Positions 1 to 11,714 of a stretch of DNA of 64,000 bases are shown here, in pieces; positions within the stretch are counted from its first letter, which is position 1; every line of letters begins with the position of its first letter. This DNA comes from Fodinicola acaciae. Lineage in GTDB: Bacteria; Actinomycetota; Actinomycetes; Mycobacteriales; HKI-0501. The stretch spans positions 2,235,235-2,299,234 of the forward strand of contig NZ_WOTN01000001.1 of assembly GCF_010993745.1 (NCBI RefSeq), in the 5' to 3' direction. A program made the position numbers and the translations under genes. The notes beneath the pieces were generated by a model, which did not search any database, was not told the origin of the DNA, and was given only the letters and a program-made list of their open reading frames with translations.

Positions 1-579
1 AGTGGCAGGTCCGCCGGCAGGGAGGCGATCATCGCGGCCCAGCCGCCGTCGTAGGCCGTCGCCTTGACGACGGTCTCCGGCGCGGCGAACATGAGCGCAC
101 CGGAGATTCCCAGCGGTGTCGCGATTTCCTCGGCCAGCACCGCATCCGCACCGCGTCCGGTGGCTCGCCTGACGATCTCGGCGACCAGCACACCGCACGT
201 CCAACCGTGATAGGCCGTCTGTGTCCCCGGCTGCCAGGCCGGCGGTTGGCTGGCCAGCCGCGCCGCCATCGCGCGCTGGTCGAGAAGCTCGTCGACATCG
301 ACGTCGGGCTCGATCCACGGCAGCCCGACCGAATGCGACATCACCTGCCCGACCGTCGCTTCCGCCTTGCCGGCAACGGAAAACTCCGGCCAGTAGCGGG
401 CCACCGGGGCCTGGTAGTCGAGGAGGCCTCGGTCGACCAGGACGGCCACGGCGGCGGCCGAGATCCCCTTGCCGGCGGAGGCCGAATCAAACAACGTGTC
501 GCTGGACGCCGATTTCGGCGCCAGAGGCGGTCAAATCGGCCAACACATCCTGCACTCGCTCTTGTGCGCTCATTGCCAT
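1..579 (-). pseudogene. Serine hydrolase (beta-lactamase/esterase family), frameshifted and cut by the window edge
   Basis: The minus strand encodes an EstB-like class C beta-lactamase-fold hydrolase, but in two frames. From the ATG at 579 a short frame (M-A-M-S-A-Q-E-R-V...) reads 'ASGAEIGVQ' and stops at a TGA at 487-489. The next frame begins 'DTLFDSASAGKG', the usual Ser-x-x-Lys nucleophile block (S-A-G-K), and runs on through 'HSVGLP' and a Tyr motif 'TAYHGW' to the window edge. In this family about 25-30 residues normally lie between the 'GAEIG.Q' and 'DTLFD' blocks. They are missing here, so an out-of-frame internal deletion near 500-507 is inferred. The C-terminus lies outside the window. 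It is probably inactive, unless translation restarts downstream or this is an assembly error. Confidence 0.7.
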
Positions 580-582
580 GTC

Positions 583-613
583 TGCAGTATATGAATTCTT
601 TGCATTTACTGCA
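583..613. promoter_or_regulatory. Operator-like inverted repeat upstream of the broken hydrolase
   Basis: A perfect 7-base inverted repeat, TGCAGTA (583-589) and TACTGCA (607-613), encloses an A/T-rich 17-base centre in an otherwise very GC-rich region. It starts 4 bases before the hydrolase ATG at 579. The layout fits a TetR- or MarR-type repressor site. No regulator gene is visible in the window, so the assignment is inference. Confidence 0.35.
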
Positions 614-676
614 ACCGCCTGGATCGCGTCTTGCCCGATGCCGCGCGGCTTTCTTGGCGCTTTCTTGGTCGTGCCG

Positions 677-705
677 TTGACGGATCAGGTGCGGTCCAGT
701 TACTG
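677..705 (+). promoter_or_regulatory. Candidate sigma-70-type promoter for the secreted protein at 748
   Basis: TTGACG at 677-682 is followed after 17 bases by TTACTG at 700-705. This is close to the housekeeping actinobacterial -35/-10 pattern and lies 42 bases before the GTC-ATG start of the next gene. A tandem GCTTTCTTGG repeat lies just upstream (about 649-668). Confidence 0.4.
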
Positions 706-747
706 TCCCGCCGACCCGCTGGTTTAGCGCTAAGAAGGGACCCCGTC

Positions 748-1275
748 ATGCGCAGATTCCTTGGCAGGGCAACAAGACTCGTGGCGGTCGCCGTCGCCGC
801 CGGCACGCTCCTGCTCACGGCACATCCGGCGGCCGCCGCCACCAGTACGAGCACCGAAGGCGAGGCGCTGGTCCCCGGCGCGACCCCGTTCCAGGCCACC
901 GCGACCGTGCAAAGTGGATCGATCTGGTCCGGCGGCAAGCAGATGCTGGTCAAGGTCGACAGCGGCCAGACCCAGGGAATGATCTCCAACACCATCAGCC
1001 TGCCGTCGCCGAGCGCCGCCGCGTACCACGTCACGGCCTTGCTCACCACCGGCCCGAACTATGGCGTGGTTGAGCTGAAGTTCGGCGGCCACGGCGGCAA
1101 CTACTTCGACGCGTACTCCCCCACGACCGCCGTCAAGACGGTGGAATTCACCGACGTAGTCGTATTTCCGGGCTCCAACAGCACGACCGTGCTGAGCGTC
1201 CTGGTCGCCTCCAAGAACGCCGCTTCCTCCGGCTACAACGCCGGTCTCGACAAGATCACCATGACCCTGCAGTAA
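748..1275 (+). CDS. Small secreted protein of unknown function
   Basis: The product has 175 residues. The start at 748 is preferred over an upstream in-frame ATG at 631 because AAGGGA (735-740) lies 7 bases before it and a classic Sec signal peptide follows: a basic n-region (MRRFLGRATR), a hydrophobic core, and an Ala-rich cleavage area near residue 28-31. The mature part, about 145 residues, is rich in Ser, Thr, Val and Gly with alternating hydrophobic residues. That suggests a beta-sandwich, such as a carbohydrate-binding or jelly-roll fold, but no catalytic motif or known family was recognised. It stands alone between a divergent broken hydrolase and a convergent permease and is probably monocistronic. 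Confidence 0.8.
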   Translation: MRRFLGRATRLVAVAVAAGTLLLTAHPAAAATSTSTEGEALVPGATPFQATATVQSGSIWSGGKQMLVKVDSGQTQGMISNTISLPSPSAAAYHVTALLTTGPNYGVVELKFGGHGGNYFDAYSPTTAVKTVEFTDVVVFPGSNSTTVLSVLVASKNAASSGYNAGLDKITMTLQ

Positions 1276-1286
1276 GAAGTTCGCAT

Positions 1287-1323
1287 GGCCACCATGCTTG
1301 CGTTGGACGCAAGCATGGTGGCC
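1287..1323. terminator. Strong bidirectional hairpin between convergent genes
   Basis: A perfect 16-base stem (1287-1302 with 1308-1323) with a 5-base loop lies 11 bases after the secreted-protein stop and 10 bases beyond the permease stop (1333). It can terminate both converging transcripts. There is no U-tract, as is common in high-GC actinobacteria. Confidence 0.7.
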
Positions 1324-1332
1324 GTGCGGCCG

Positions 1333-2715
1333 TCAGTCGTCGAGTTTGAGGTCGGTGGTGCGGCCGCGCAGGACCAGGACCAGCGCGACCACGCCACCGG
1401 CGAACAGCCAGACCAGGCCACCGATCTTGGCCAGGATGTCGGCGTTGACCAGCACGTACGCGATGATCACGAAGCCGAGTGCCGGCACCGCCAGATGAAG
1501 CCACCAGTTTCGGCTCCGCTCCCGGCGCAGGTAGTAGTACGCGACGGAGAAATGCAGGAGGAGAAACGAAAACAGCGCGCCGAAATTCACCAGCTGGGAG
1601 ACCAGACCGACCTGGCTGACCGCCGCCAACCCGAACACGAGCGAGATCCCGCCAACCACGAGTACGGCCCGCTCCGGCACCTTCCGGCGCGGATTCACGT
1701 GGGCCAGAAAGCGGAACAGCCGGCCGTCCCGCGCCATGCTGAACAACAGCCGGGAAGTGGCGGCCTGTGCGGCCATCGAGTTGGCGACCGCTGACGCGAG
1801 CGCGGAGGCCACCGCGACCGTCACCATCAGCCAGGCACCGCCGGCGATCCGCGCCACGTCATAGAAAGCGGTGTTCGTCTTGTCGCCGGCCGGAAAGGAC
1901 GTCAGCGTTGGTACGAGCAGACTTGCCACGTATGTCTGCACGATGAACAACACGGCCACCAGGATCAGCGACGCGACGGTGGCCCGGCCGACCACCTTGC
2001 GGTCGCCGCGCACCTCCTCAGACAGCGTGGAAATCGCGTCGAATCCGAGGAAACTCAGGACGGCGACGGACAGCGCACCGAAGATCAGGCTCGGTGTCGC
2101 GACCTCCGGACGGAAGAACGGCTGGAGCGAGAAATGCGCGCCGTTGACACCGCGCGAGATCGCGATAATGCCGACGACAACGAAGATCGCCAGCACGATC
2201 AGCTCGGCGACCAGGAAGATCCGGTTGAGCCGCGCCGTCGACTCGATGCCGAGATAGTTGACGATCGTGTTGAAAACGACGAAAACCACGACCCACAGCC
2301 ACTGTGGCACGGCCGGGATCAACGGGTTCAGCGCCGCGGCGCCGATGATGTAGAGCAGCGTCGGCACCAGCAGATAGTCGAGCAGGATGGCCCAGCCGGC
2401 GAAGAAGCCGACGATCGGATGGACACCGCGCGACACGTACGAGTAGACCGAGCCGGCGATCGGAAAGGCTCGCGACATCTCCCGGTAGCTGAGCGCGGTG
2501 AAGATCATCGCGACCATGCCGATCAGGTACGTCAGCGGCACCATGCCCTGCGAGGCGTTGAAAACCACGCCGAAGATGGAGAACGGCGCGATCGGCACCA
2601 TGAAGACAAGGCCGTAGATGACCAGGTCGCGCAGCCGCAGCGACCGCTTCAGCTCCTGCTGATAGCCAAACTCCTCCAGGGCCTTCTCGCCGCCGGAGAC
2701 CTCGCCGGTGGCCAT
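1333..2715 (-). CDS. APC-superfamily amino-acid permease
   Basis: The product has 460 residues and about 12 predicted hydrophobic segments. It resembles the amino acid-polyamine-organocation transporters: the N-terminal region around TM1 ('GLVFMVPIAPFSIFG') carries the family's unwound helix, and 'SREMSRAFPIAGSVYSYVSR' the TM3 area. It probably moves amino acids across the cell membrane by proton or sodium symport or exchange; the substrate is unknown. The start at 2715 is chosen because its A is the last base of the upstream TGA (TGATG), so translation is coupled to the proline-iminopeptidase-like gene. A longer open frame to 3051 only runs antisense-frame through that neighbour. The pairing suggests uptake and cleavage, or export, of small peptides or amino acids. 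Confidence 0.88.
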   Translation of the reverse strand: MATGEVSGGEKALEEFGYQQELKRSLRLRDLVIYGLVFMVPIAPFSIFGVVFNASQGMVPLTYLIGMVAMIFTALSYREMSRAFPIAGSVYSYVSRGVHPIVGFFAGWAILLDYLLVPTLLYIIGAAALNPLIPAVPQWLWVVVFVVFNTIVNYLGIESTARLNRIFLVAELIVLAIFVVVGIIAISRGVNGAHFSLQPFFRPEVATPSLIFGALSVAVLSFLGFDAISTLSEEVRGDRKVVGRATVASLILVAVLFIVQTYVASLLVPTLTSFPAGDKTNTAFYDVARIAGGAWLMVTVAVASALASAVANSMAAQAATSRLLFSMARDGRLFRFLAHVNPRRKVPERAVLVVGGISLVFGLAAVSQVGLVSQLVNFGALFSFLLLHFSVAYYYLRRERSRNWWLHLAVPALGFVIIAYVLVNADILAKIGGLVWLFAGGVVALVLVLRGRTTDLKLDD

Positions 2716-3602
2716 CAGTCGTGCTCTGCCAGGAAACCGCGCACCAGCTCCATGTACGCCTCCCGTTCCTCCACGTGCGGCATGTGGCTGGAGTCCTCGA
2801 AGATCGTCCAGCGTACGTCCGGAATGCGGTCCGCGTACGGCTGCACCGCGGCCGGTGTGGCCTCGTCGTGTCGGCCGGAGATCAGCAGCGTCGGCCGGTT
2901 GATCTGGTCGAGTCTGTCCACAATGGACCAGTCCTTGAGCGTGCCGACGACGTGGAACTCGGTCGGTCCGTTCATCGTGTGATAGACGGTCGGATCGTCT
3001 TCGATAGCGGCAAAAGTGCGCGCCACGTAGTCCGGCCACGGCACCCGGCACACGTGCCTGTCATAGAAGACGCGGGTGGCCGCCTGGTATGCCGCCGAGT
3101 CGGTCGTGCCGGCCGCCTCATGCTCGGACAGCGTTTTCCGTACGTCGTCGGGAAGTTTCTCGCGAAGGCCGTTCGCAGCCGCCAGCCACAACCGCATGGA
3201 GGCCGGTGAGTTGGCGATGATCAGCGACGTCAGGCCGGCCGGGCGGCGTACGGCGTGCTCGGCGCCGAGCATGCCGCCCCACGACTGGCCGAGCAGGTGA
3301 TAGCCATCGGCGATCCCCAGGAAGGACAGCAGATGATCCAGCTCACGCAGGAAAAGCTCGATCGTCCAGAAACCGGCGCCGGCCTCCGGCAAGTGCGTCG
3401 ACTTTCCATTGCCGATCTGGTCGTAATGCACCACCGCGCGTCCGCTGTCGGCCACGTCCGCAAGCGGCAGGACGTAGTCGTGCGTGCATCCGGGGCCGCC
3501 GTGCAGCACGACCAGCGGCGGTTTGCCGCTCCGCAGATCGCCAGTGACCCGATACCAGGTGGCGTAGCTGTCCCATTCGAGCATTCCCTCAGCGACTGAC
3601 AC
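2715..3602 (-). CDS. Proline iminopeptidase-like alpha/beta hydrolase (peptidase family S33)
   Basis: The product has 295 residues, the usual size of the proline-specific peptidase family (tricorn-interacting factor F1/PIP). The oxyanion-hole motif HGGPG is at residues 34-38, the nucleophile in GQSWGG (Ser107), the acid in GRHDEATP (Asp246) and the His in SSHMPHVE (His273), so the triad is complete. It would release N-terminal proline or other residues from small peptides in the cytosol. GTG at 3602 gives the family-like N-terminus '[18 protein letters not shown]'; ATG at 3584 is the alternative. The gene begins 22 bases after aroK-aroB and is coupled to the permease downstream. A broader esterase role cannot be excluded. 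Confidence 0.85.
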   Translation of the reverse strand: MSVAEGMLEWDSYATWYRVTGDLRSGKPPLVVLHGGPGCTHDYVLPLADVADSGRAVVHYDQIGNGKSTHLPEAGAGFWTIELFLRELDHLLSFLGIADGYHLLGQSWGGMLGAEHAVRRPAGLTSLIIANSPASMRLWLAAANGLREKLPDDVRKTLSEHEAAGTTDSAAYQAATRVFYDRHVCRVPWPDYVARTFAAIEDDPTVYHTMNGPTEFHVVGTLKDWSIVDRLDQINRPTLLISGRHDEATPAAVQPYADRIPDVRWTIFEDSSHMPHVEEREAYMELVRGFLAEHD

Positions 3603-3624
3603 GCGCAGAGCGTACGCCGGATCG

Positions 3625-6359
<2,735 letters not shown>

Positions 6360-6381
6360 GTCACAAGTCTGTCACCCGGCG

Positions 6382-6412
6382 TTCAGGCTGCTCACATGGT
6401 GGTCCGTACGAT
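6382..6412 (+). promoter_or_regulatory. Candidate leaderless promoter for purC
   Basis: TACGAT at 6407-6412 lies exactly 6 bases before the purC GTG (6419), and no Shine-Dalgarno sequence is visible. TTCAGG at 6382-6387 could be a weak -35 with a 19-base spacer. A TAnnnT box 6-7 bases before the start codon is the known pattern for leaderless mRNAs in actinobacteria. The same TACGAT-N6-start arrangement occurs at 53850-53855. Confidence 0.45.
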
Positions 6413-6418
6413 CTCACT

Positions 6419-7258
6419 GTGCGGCATCTATACAGCGGCAAGATCCGCGACCTGTACGAAGACGACAACGGCGACCTCCTGCTGGTGGCGAGCGACAGGG
6501 TGAGCGTCTACGACGTGGTGCTGCCGACGCCGGTGCCCGACAAGGGCAAGCTGCTGACGCAGCTGTCGCTGTGGTGGTTCGGCCAGCTCGCCGACGTCGT
6601 GCCCAACCACGTGATCTCGGCGACCGACGTGCCGCCGCAGTGGAACGGCCGGGCCGTACGCTGCGAGCGGCTGGACATGGTGCGGGTCGAGTGCATCGCG
6701 CGCGGCTACCTGACCGGACTGGGGCTGAAGGAGTACGAGAAGGACGGCACGGTCTCCGGCCTGCGGCTGGGTCCGGGGCTGGTGGAGGCCTCGCGGCTGC
6801 CGGAGCCGATCTTCACGCCGACCACCAAGGCCGACGAGGGCCACGACGAGTTCATCACCTTCGACGACGTCGTTGGTGTCTACGGCGCCGACACGAGCGC
6901 CAAGCTGCGCGAGCTGACGCTGGAGATCTATCGGCGCGGTGCCGAGCTGGCGCTCAAGCGCGGCATCATCATCGCCGACACCAAGGTCGAGTTTGGCATC
7001 GACGGCGACGGCCGGCTGGTGCTCGCCGACGAGGTGCTGACGCCGGACTCGTCGCGGTTCTGGCTGGCCGACGAGTGGCAACCCGGTCAGCGGCAGAAGT
7101 CGATGGACAAGCAGTTCGTCCGCGACTGGGCCAACACGGTCACCGGCTGGGACCACACCTATCCGGGTCCGGAGATCCCGCCGGAGATCGTCGCGCAGAC
7201 GCGCGCGCGGTATGTCGACGCGTACGAGCAGCTGACCGGCAACCGCTGGCGCACCTGA
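6419..7258 (+). CDS. purC: Phosphoribosylaminoimidazole-succinocarboxamide synthase (SAICAR synthetase)
   Basis: The product has 279 residues. It ligates aspartate to CAIR with ATP in purine biosynthesis. Family motifs are clear: 'LYSGKIRDLYE' at residues 4-14, 'VASDRVSVYDVV', 'RCERLDMVRVECIARGYLTG' and 'IADTKVEFG'. The GTG start at 6419 gives the usual N-terminus and has no ribosome-binding site, consistent with a leaderless message. It is a single plus-strand gene, divergent from aroC and followed by a hairpin. No other purine gene is nearby. Confidence 0.96.
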   Translation: MRHLYSGKIRDLYEDDNGDLLLVASDRVSVYDVVLPTPVPDKGKLLTQLSLWWFGQLADVVPNHVISATDVPPQWNGRAVRCERLDMVRVECIARGYLTGLGLKEYEKDGTVSGLRLGPGLVEASRLPEPIFTPTTKADEGHDEFITFDDVVGVYGADTSAKLRELTLEIYRRGAELALKRGIIIADTKVEFGIDGDGRLVLADEVLTPDSSRFWLADEWQPGQRQKSMDKQFVRDWANTVTGWDHTYPGPEIPPEIVAQTRARYVDAYEQLTGNRWRT

Positions 7259-7307
7259 CCTGTAGCGCTTAGTGCCCGCCTCGTCCGTTTGAGCGATGGC
7301 GGCAAGG

Positions 7308-7341
7308 CCCCTTACGTGCGTCAGGCCAGACGCACGTAGGG
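7308..7341 (+). terminator. Rho-independent-type hairpin after purC
   Basis: TACGTGCGTC (7313-7322) pairs perfectly with GACGCACGTA (7329-7338). The stem is extended by CCC/GGG at 7309-7311 and 7339-7341 with a single bulged T, and the loop is 6 bases. It lies about 50 bases after the purC stop. Confidence 0.6.
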
Positions 7342-7425
7342 AGGCTCCGCGAACATCGAGTGGCGGCCGAGGTGGTGCTGGTGTGACTGACGTGGCTGAT
7401 AATGCAGGTGAGGCGGCTCGGTTGC

Positions 7426-7835
7426 GTAATACTTGTTTAACAAGGCATCAAAACGGACATCTGTTACAGCCCAGCAGTCACAACAGCACTACTGGCCTCG
7501 GCAGTCACACCCGTCACAGCCTCCGGTGATCGCGGAGCTGTGAAAGCCTTGTTTCTTGCATCTAGCGCCAGTGACTCGACATTCACACCATCTGCAAACC
7601 TCTCAAGCCAGACATTTAGCGCTCCACACGCCTTTAGATCCACATACCGGACCTTGCCGCCACTCACCGGGACGCCACGGCACCAGCCACACGCCTGGTC
7701 CGGTTTGTCAGTTCTCCCCCGCCACCGCGGCACCCGACCCCGGTCACAAACAAGCCCTCCCCTTGAGGTCGCCCGCCGCGAAGGCGCCACTACCCACCCA
7801 AGACAACGATCAGAAACTCAACCACCCCTCCCCAG
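7426..7835 (+). repeat. Intergenic repeat, long copy (inverted partner at 22230-22480)
   Basis: The 671-base space between purC and the next gene (7259-7929) holds no convincing gene. It shares three blocks, in order, with the minus strand of 22230-22480: a block from 7426 containing the palindrome CTTGTT-T-AACAAG, a block at 7611-7627 (GACATTTAGCGCTCCAC), and a block at about 7756-7785 (CCTTGAGGTCGCCCGCCGCG and onward). This copy has about 150-170 additional bases between the first two blocks, bounded by the related words GGACATCT and AGACATTT. A 108-codon open frame on the minus strand (7464-7790) spans the repeat but looks fortuitous. Confidence 0.6.
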
Positions 7836-7929
7836 CGCGACCACCGCAGGCATGGTGGCCATGCGACCATCCCGCCGTCATGCGTTGGCCGTATGAACTT
7901 GGCCACAGGGCACCAGGCAAGATGGTGGC

Positions 7930-9054
7930 GTGACCCCGAATGAGCTGATCGAGCAGGTCATGGGCCTTCCGCTCATCGACCACCACTGCCACGGCGTGAC
8001 CACCGAGGATCTCGACCGCGACGCATTCGAACTGCTCGCGACCGAGTCCGACTGGCCGGCGCCGGCTGGTACGTCGGCCTTCGACAGTCCGTTCGGCATC
8101 ACCGTCAGGGCCGAGTGCGCGCCGCTGCTCGACCTGCCGCGGCATGCCGGCGCCGACGACTACCTGGCGCGGCGGCGTGAGCTCGGCGGCGCCGAGGTGA
8201 CCGCGCGGCTGCTCAAGAACACCGGAATCTCCACCTATCTGGTGGAAACCGGCTATCGCGCCGACGAGATCCTCGGCTCGCGGGAGCTGGCCTCGGCCGG
8301 CGGCGCGCGGGCCGCCGAGGTCGTACGACTGGAGAGCATCGCCGAGCAGGTGGCGGCGACCGGCGTGACGGCCGGCCTGTTCGCCGACGAGGTGGCCGCG
8401 GCGATCAACGCGGCACTGGAAGACGCGGTCGGCGCGAAGAGCATCGCCGGCTACCGGATCGGCCTCGACTTCGACCCGAGCCGTCCGACACACACCGAGG
8501 TGAGCACGGCGGCGGCCGAGTGGCTGCGGCCGTATCCGCGGCGGCTCGACCATCCGGTGCTGATCCGCCACCTGCTGTGGACCGCGGTCGACGCCGGCAA
8601 ACCGATCCAGCTGCACACCGGCCACGGCGACGCCGACGCGGTGTTGCACCGCGCAGATCCGAGCCTGCTCAGCGGTTTCCTGCGGGCAACGCGCGAGTCC
8701 GGCGTGTCGATCATGCTGCTGCACTGCTATCCGTATCTGCGCGAAGCCGGTGCGCTCGCACAGGTCTATCCGCACGTGTACGTCGACAACGGCCTCGGCG
8801 TCAACTACACCGGCCCCGGCTCACTCTCGGTCATCCGCGCGTCGATGGAGATGACGCCGTTCGGAAAGCTGTTGTTTTCCTCCGACGCCTTCGGGCTGCC
8901 GGAGCTGTACGCCTGCGGCGCGTTGCTGTGGCGGCGCGGCACGGCTCGCGTTTTGGCTGACTGGCTCGAAAATGACGCGATCTCGGCGAAGGACGCGTTG
9001 CGCTATGCGGAAATGATCGCCTATCGCAACGCCGAACGGGTCTACGGCCTGTGA
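7930..9054 (+). CDS. Amidohydrolase-2 family metal-dependent hydrolase (FluG N-terminal-like)
   Basis: The product has 374 residues with a TIM-barrel amidohydrolase pattern: the metal-binding 'IDHHCHG' at residues 16-22, 'IQLHTGHGD' on a later strand, and the final Asp in 'SSDAFGLPE'. This subgroup is found as the N-terminal half of fungal FluG-like proteins, whose C-terminal half is a glutamine-synthetase domain. Here that partner is the gene at 10208, so the two halves are separate genes in one operon. Its end overlaps the next start (GTGA). The likely role is hydrolysis of an amide or decarboxylation of a small acid; the substrate is unknown. The GTG at 7930 is the only sensible start. Confidence 0.85.
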   Translation: MTPNELIEQVMGLPLIDHHCHGVTTEDLDRDAFELLATESDWPAPAGTSAFDSPFGITVRAECAPLLDLPRHAGADDYLARRRELGGAEVTARLLKNTGISTYLVETGYRADEILGSRELASAGGARAAEVVRLESIAEQVAATGVTAGLFADEVAAAINAALEDAVGAKSIAGYRIGLDFDPSRPTHTEVSTAAAEWLRPYPRRLDHPVLIRHLLWTAVDAGKPIQLHTGHGDADAVLHRADPSLLSGFLRATRESGVSIMLLHCYPYLREAGALAQVYPHVYVDNGLGVNYTGPGSLSVIRASMEMTPFGKLLFSSDAFGLPELYACGALLWRRGTARVLADWLENDAISAKDALRYAEMIAYRNAERVYGL

Positions 9055-10211
9055 CCGGTTGGGACGAGGCACTCACCGCCGAGCTGCCGCAAGCCGTTGA
9101 ACTGCGCCGAAAACTGCATCGGGATCCGCATGTCGGCGGTGACGAACATCCAACCGCGGCCGTCGTCGCCGCGGCGATCGGATCGCCGGACGCGCCGGCC
9201 GTCGCCGAAGGCCGGATCATCCGCATCGGTCCGGCAACCGGACCGGCGATCGCCGTTCGCGCCGAGCTCGACGCGTTGCCGATCCAGGAGCGTACGAGTG
9301 TGCCGTGGGCCTCGACGAACGGCGCGATGCACGCGTGCGGTCATGACGTACATCTCGCCGCGTTGACGGCTTTCGCCCGTGCGGCTGGAAAAGTCGAGCT
9401 GCCGTACGCGCTGCTCGCGGTGCTGCAGCCGCGCGAGGAGAGCTTTCCGCTTGGCGCCAAGGATGTCGTCGACTCCGCCGAGCTGGCCCGGCACGACGTA
9501 CGCGCGATGATCGGCGCACACGTCCAGCCGCGCGTCCGTTTCGGTGAAGTTGCCGCGACACCAGGACCGGTGAACGCGTCCTTCGACACGGTCACGATCA
9601 CCGTCACCGGCCGGGGCGGCCACGCGGCGTACCCGCAGGACGCCCGCGACCCCATCGTGGCCGCCGCCGCGATCGTGCTTGCGCTGCAACAGATCGTGTC
9701 GCGGCGTACGGACCCGTTGGCGCCGACCGTGCTCACCATCGGCGCGATCAACGGCGGCCACGCTGCCAACGTCATCCCGGAGACCGCCGTGCTGCGTGCC
9801 TCCCTGCGGACCTTCACCCAAAGCGAGCGCGAGCGGTTGCTCGGTCTCATCGAGTCGATCGCCACGTCGACGGCTGCCGCGTACGGCTGCACCGCCGCCG
9901 CGAGCGACGAGCTCGGCGAGCCGGTGCTGGACAACGATCCGGAGCTGACCGAGCTGGTCTGGCCGGAGCTGGCAACGGCCGGCCTGCGGCTGTCGGATCC
10001 CCTGCGCTCCTGCGGCTCCGACGACTTTTCCTTCTATTGCGAGCGTTTTCCGTCGCTGATGATGTTCGTCGGCACCCGCACGGGCGGTTTCGACGTGCAG
10101 CCGAGCCTGCACTCGCCGACGTTCCTGCCGGTCGAGGAAACGATCGGCCTGGTCGCCAAGTCGATGCTGGCCGGCTATTTGGGGGCCTGTCGGCTAATCT
10201 CCCGGTCATGA
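9051..10211 (+). CDS. M20-family metallopeptidase / amidohydrolase
   Basis: The product has 386 residues and resembles the M20D group (hippurate, IAA-amino acid and N-acyl amino acid hydrolases). Visible features are 'LRRKLHRDPH' near the N-terminus, the metal-site block 'MHACGHDVHLAAL', 'LQPREES' (the catalytic Glu position, usually P-x-E-E), the dimerisation-domain 'GRGGHAAYP', and 'GAINGGHAANVIPE'. It probably hydrolyses an acyl or glutamyl amide in the cytosol. The GTG overlaps the amidohydrolase stop and the gene's own stop overlaps the ligase start (ATGA), so the three genes are tightly coupled and probably act on one compound class. Confidence 0.88.
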   Translation: MTGWDEALTAELPQAVELRRKLHRDPHVGGDEHPTAAVVAAAIGSPDAPAVAEGRIIRIGPATGPAIAVRAELDALPIQERTSVPWASTNGAMHACGHDVHLAALTAFARAAGKVELPYALLAVLQPREESFPLGAKDVVDSAELARHDVRAMIGAHVQPRVRFGEVAATPGPVNASFDTVTITVTGRGGHAAYPQDARDPIVAAAAIVLALQQIVSRRTDPLAPTVLTIGAINGGHAANVIPETAVLRASLRTFTQSERERLLGLIESIATSTAAAYGCTAAASDELGEPVLDNDPELTELVWPELATAGLRLSDPLRSCGSDDFSFYCERFPSLMMFVGTRTGGFDVQPSLHSPTFLPVEETIGLVAKSMLAGYLGACRLISRS

Positions 10212-11542
10212 GCGATGCGGTGATCGAGCGGTTGCGTGACCAGGGATTGCGCCTGCTGGCCACGACTTTCGTGTGCAACGCCGGAGTCGTACGGACCAAG
10301 GCGGTGCCGGCCGCGCGACTGGAGGCACTGGCCACCAACGGCGTCGGCATGTCGCCGGTGATGGCCGTGATGGCGGCCGACGGCGGCATCACTTCGGGCG
10401 GTGGCTATGGCGGGCCGGTCGGCGACATGCGGCTGTTTCCGGACTGGGACGCCGCCGTGGTGATCGATCCGGACACCGGCATCGGCTGGGCTCCGGCCGA
10501 CCAGCTTTCCCAGGAGCTGGAGCCGATGTCGTGCTGTTCACGGTCGGCACTGCGGCGGGTGGTCCAGGCGGCGAGCGCCGACTACCAGATGGCGTTCGAG
10601 CTGGAATTCACCGTCTTCGACGCAGAAGGCGACGATCCGCCGGTCGCACACCACGGCCCCGCCTATGGTGGCGTCCCGCTGTTTTCGTTGGAAGACCTGT
10701 GCATCGACATCATTGAGGCACTGGACCGGGTCGGGATCGCGGTCGACCAGATCCATCCGGAATACGGGCCTGGCCAGATCGAGCTGTCGGTTGCGGCCAC
10801 CACACCGGTCGCCGCCGTCGACCGCTATGTGCTGACGCGTCTGGTCGTACGCCGCGTGGCGCAGGAACACGGCCTTGCCGTGTCGTACGCTCCGCTGACC
10901 GTGCCGGACGCCGTCGGCAACGGCGCGCACGTGCACCTTTCCGCTTGGAAAGACGGCAAAAACCTGCTCGGTGGCGGCGCGGGACCGCACGGACTGACCA
11001 CCGAGGGCACGCATCTGGTCGGTGGCGTCGTCGCCGGCCTGCCCGAAGCGGTCGGCCTGCTTGCCTCCGGCGTGCTGAGCTACGAACGGCTGCTGCCGAG
11101 CCGGTGGGCCGCGCCGTGGGCCACCTGGGGGCTGGAAAACCGCGAGTCGGCCGTACGCCTGGTGCAGGGCACCAAAACAGCGCGGCCGGACTCGGCCAAC
11201 GTCGAGGTGAAGGTCGTGGACGGCTCGGCCAACCCGTATCTGGCCGCCGCCGCACTCGTCGCGCTCGCCGAGCGCGGCATGGCCTCGATGACAGCGCTGC
11301 CAGAGCCGGTGACCGCGGACCCGGCCGCGTTGTCCGACGCCGAGCGCGCGCAGCGCGGAATCCGCAGACTTCCCACGGATCTCGGCTCCGCGCTGGACGA
11401 ACTGCAGTTTTCCACGTTTTTCTCGGAAACTCTGTCGCCGGAGCTGCTCGGATCGTTCATCGCCGTACGCCGCTATGAACACGACACCTACGGCGCGCGG
11501 CCGGTCGCCGACCGCATTCGCGCATTCCGCTGGGTGTACTGA
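10208..11542 (+). CDS. Glutamine-synthetase-like ligase (probably gamma-glutamyl-amine ligase)
   Basis: The product has 444 residues. Catalytic-domain motifs of type I glutamine synthetase are present: 'AFELEFTVF' (metal-binding Glu131 and Glu133), 'PEYGPGQIELS', 'GNGAHVHLS', 'LENRESAVRL' and 'VEVKVVDGSANPYLA'. The Tyr adenylylation loop of housekeeping GlnA is not evident. Relatives such as PuuA, GlnA3 and GlnA4 ligate glutamate to polyamines or ethanolamine. With the FluG-like amidohydrolase and M20 hydrolase upstream, gamma-glutamylation followed by oxidation or hydrolysis of an amine nutrient is a reasonable inference. The start is the ATG at 10208, overlapping the previous stop. Confidence 0.88.
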   Translation: MSDAVIERLRDQGLRLLATTFVCNAGVVRTKAVPAARLEALATNGVGMSPVMAVMAADGGITSGGGYGGPVGDMRLFPDWDAAVVIDPDTGIGWAPADQLSQELEPMSCCSRSALRRVVQAASADYQMAFELEFTVFDAEGDDPPVAHHGPAYGGVPLFSLEDLCIDIIEALDRVGIAVDQIHPEYGPGQIELSVAATTPVAAVDRYVLTRLVVRRVAQEHGLAVSYAPLTVPDAVGNGAHVHLSAWKDGKNLLGGGAGPHGLTTEGTHLVGGVVAGLPEAVGLLASGVLSYERLLPSRWAAPWATWGLENRESAVRLVQGTKTARPDSANVEVKVVDGSANPYLAAAALVALAERGMASMTALPEPVTADPAALSDAERAQRGIRRLPTDLGSALDELQFSTFFSETLSPELLGSFIAVRRYEHDTYGARPVADRIRAFRWVY

Positions 11543-11714
11543 AGTTACTGTTCGCGGTCGCTCTGCGAGGCAGCCGACAGCCGAATTTCGTTGACCTGCC
11601 GCGGTCATTTCCGCACAGAATTTTTAGCTATGTCCTCACAAATATGACACAGGGCATGTGACCCGGACCACAGGACGCTTGACGGCGTGCTCACCCGGAC
11701 GGAACGGTCGAGCA

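Noticed and set aside
2716-3051. N-terminal extension of the APC permease to 3051
   Set aside because: It is the out-of-frame reading of the peptidase gene; the TGATG-coupled ATG at 2715 gives a normal permease start.
7464-7790. 108-codon minus-strand open frame in the purC-amidohydrolase gap
   Set aside because: It lies across the intergenic repeat, has no ribosome-binding site or recognisable family, and the other repeat copy does not keep the frame.
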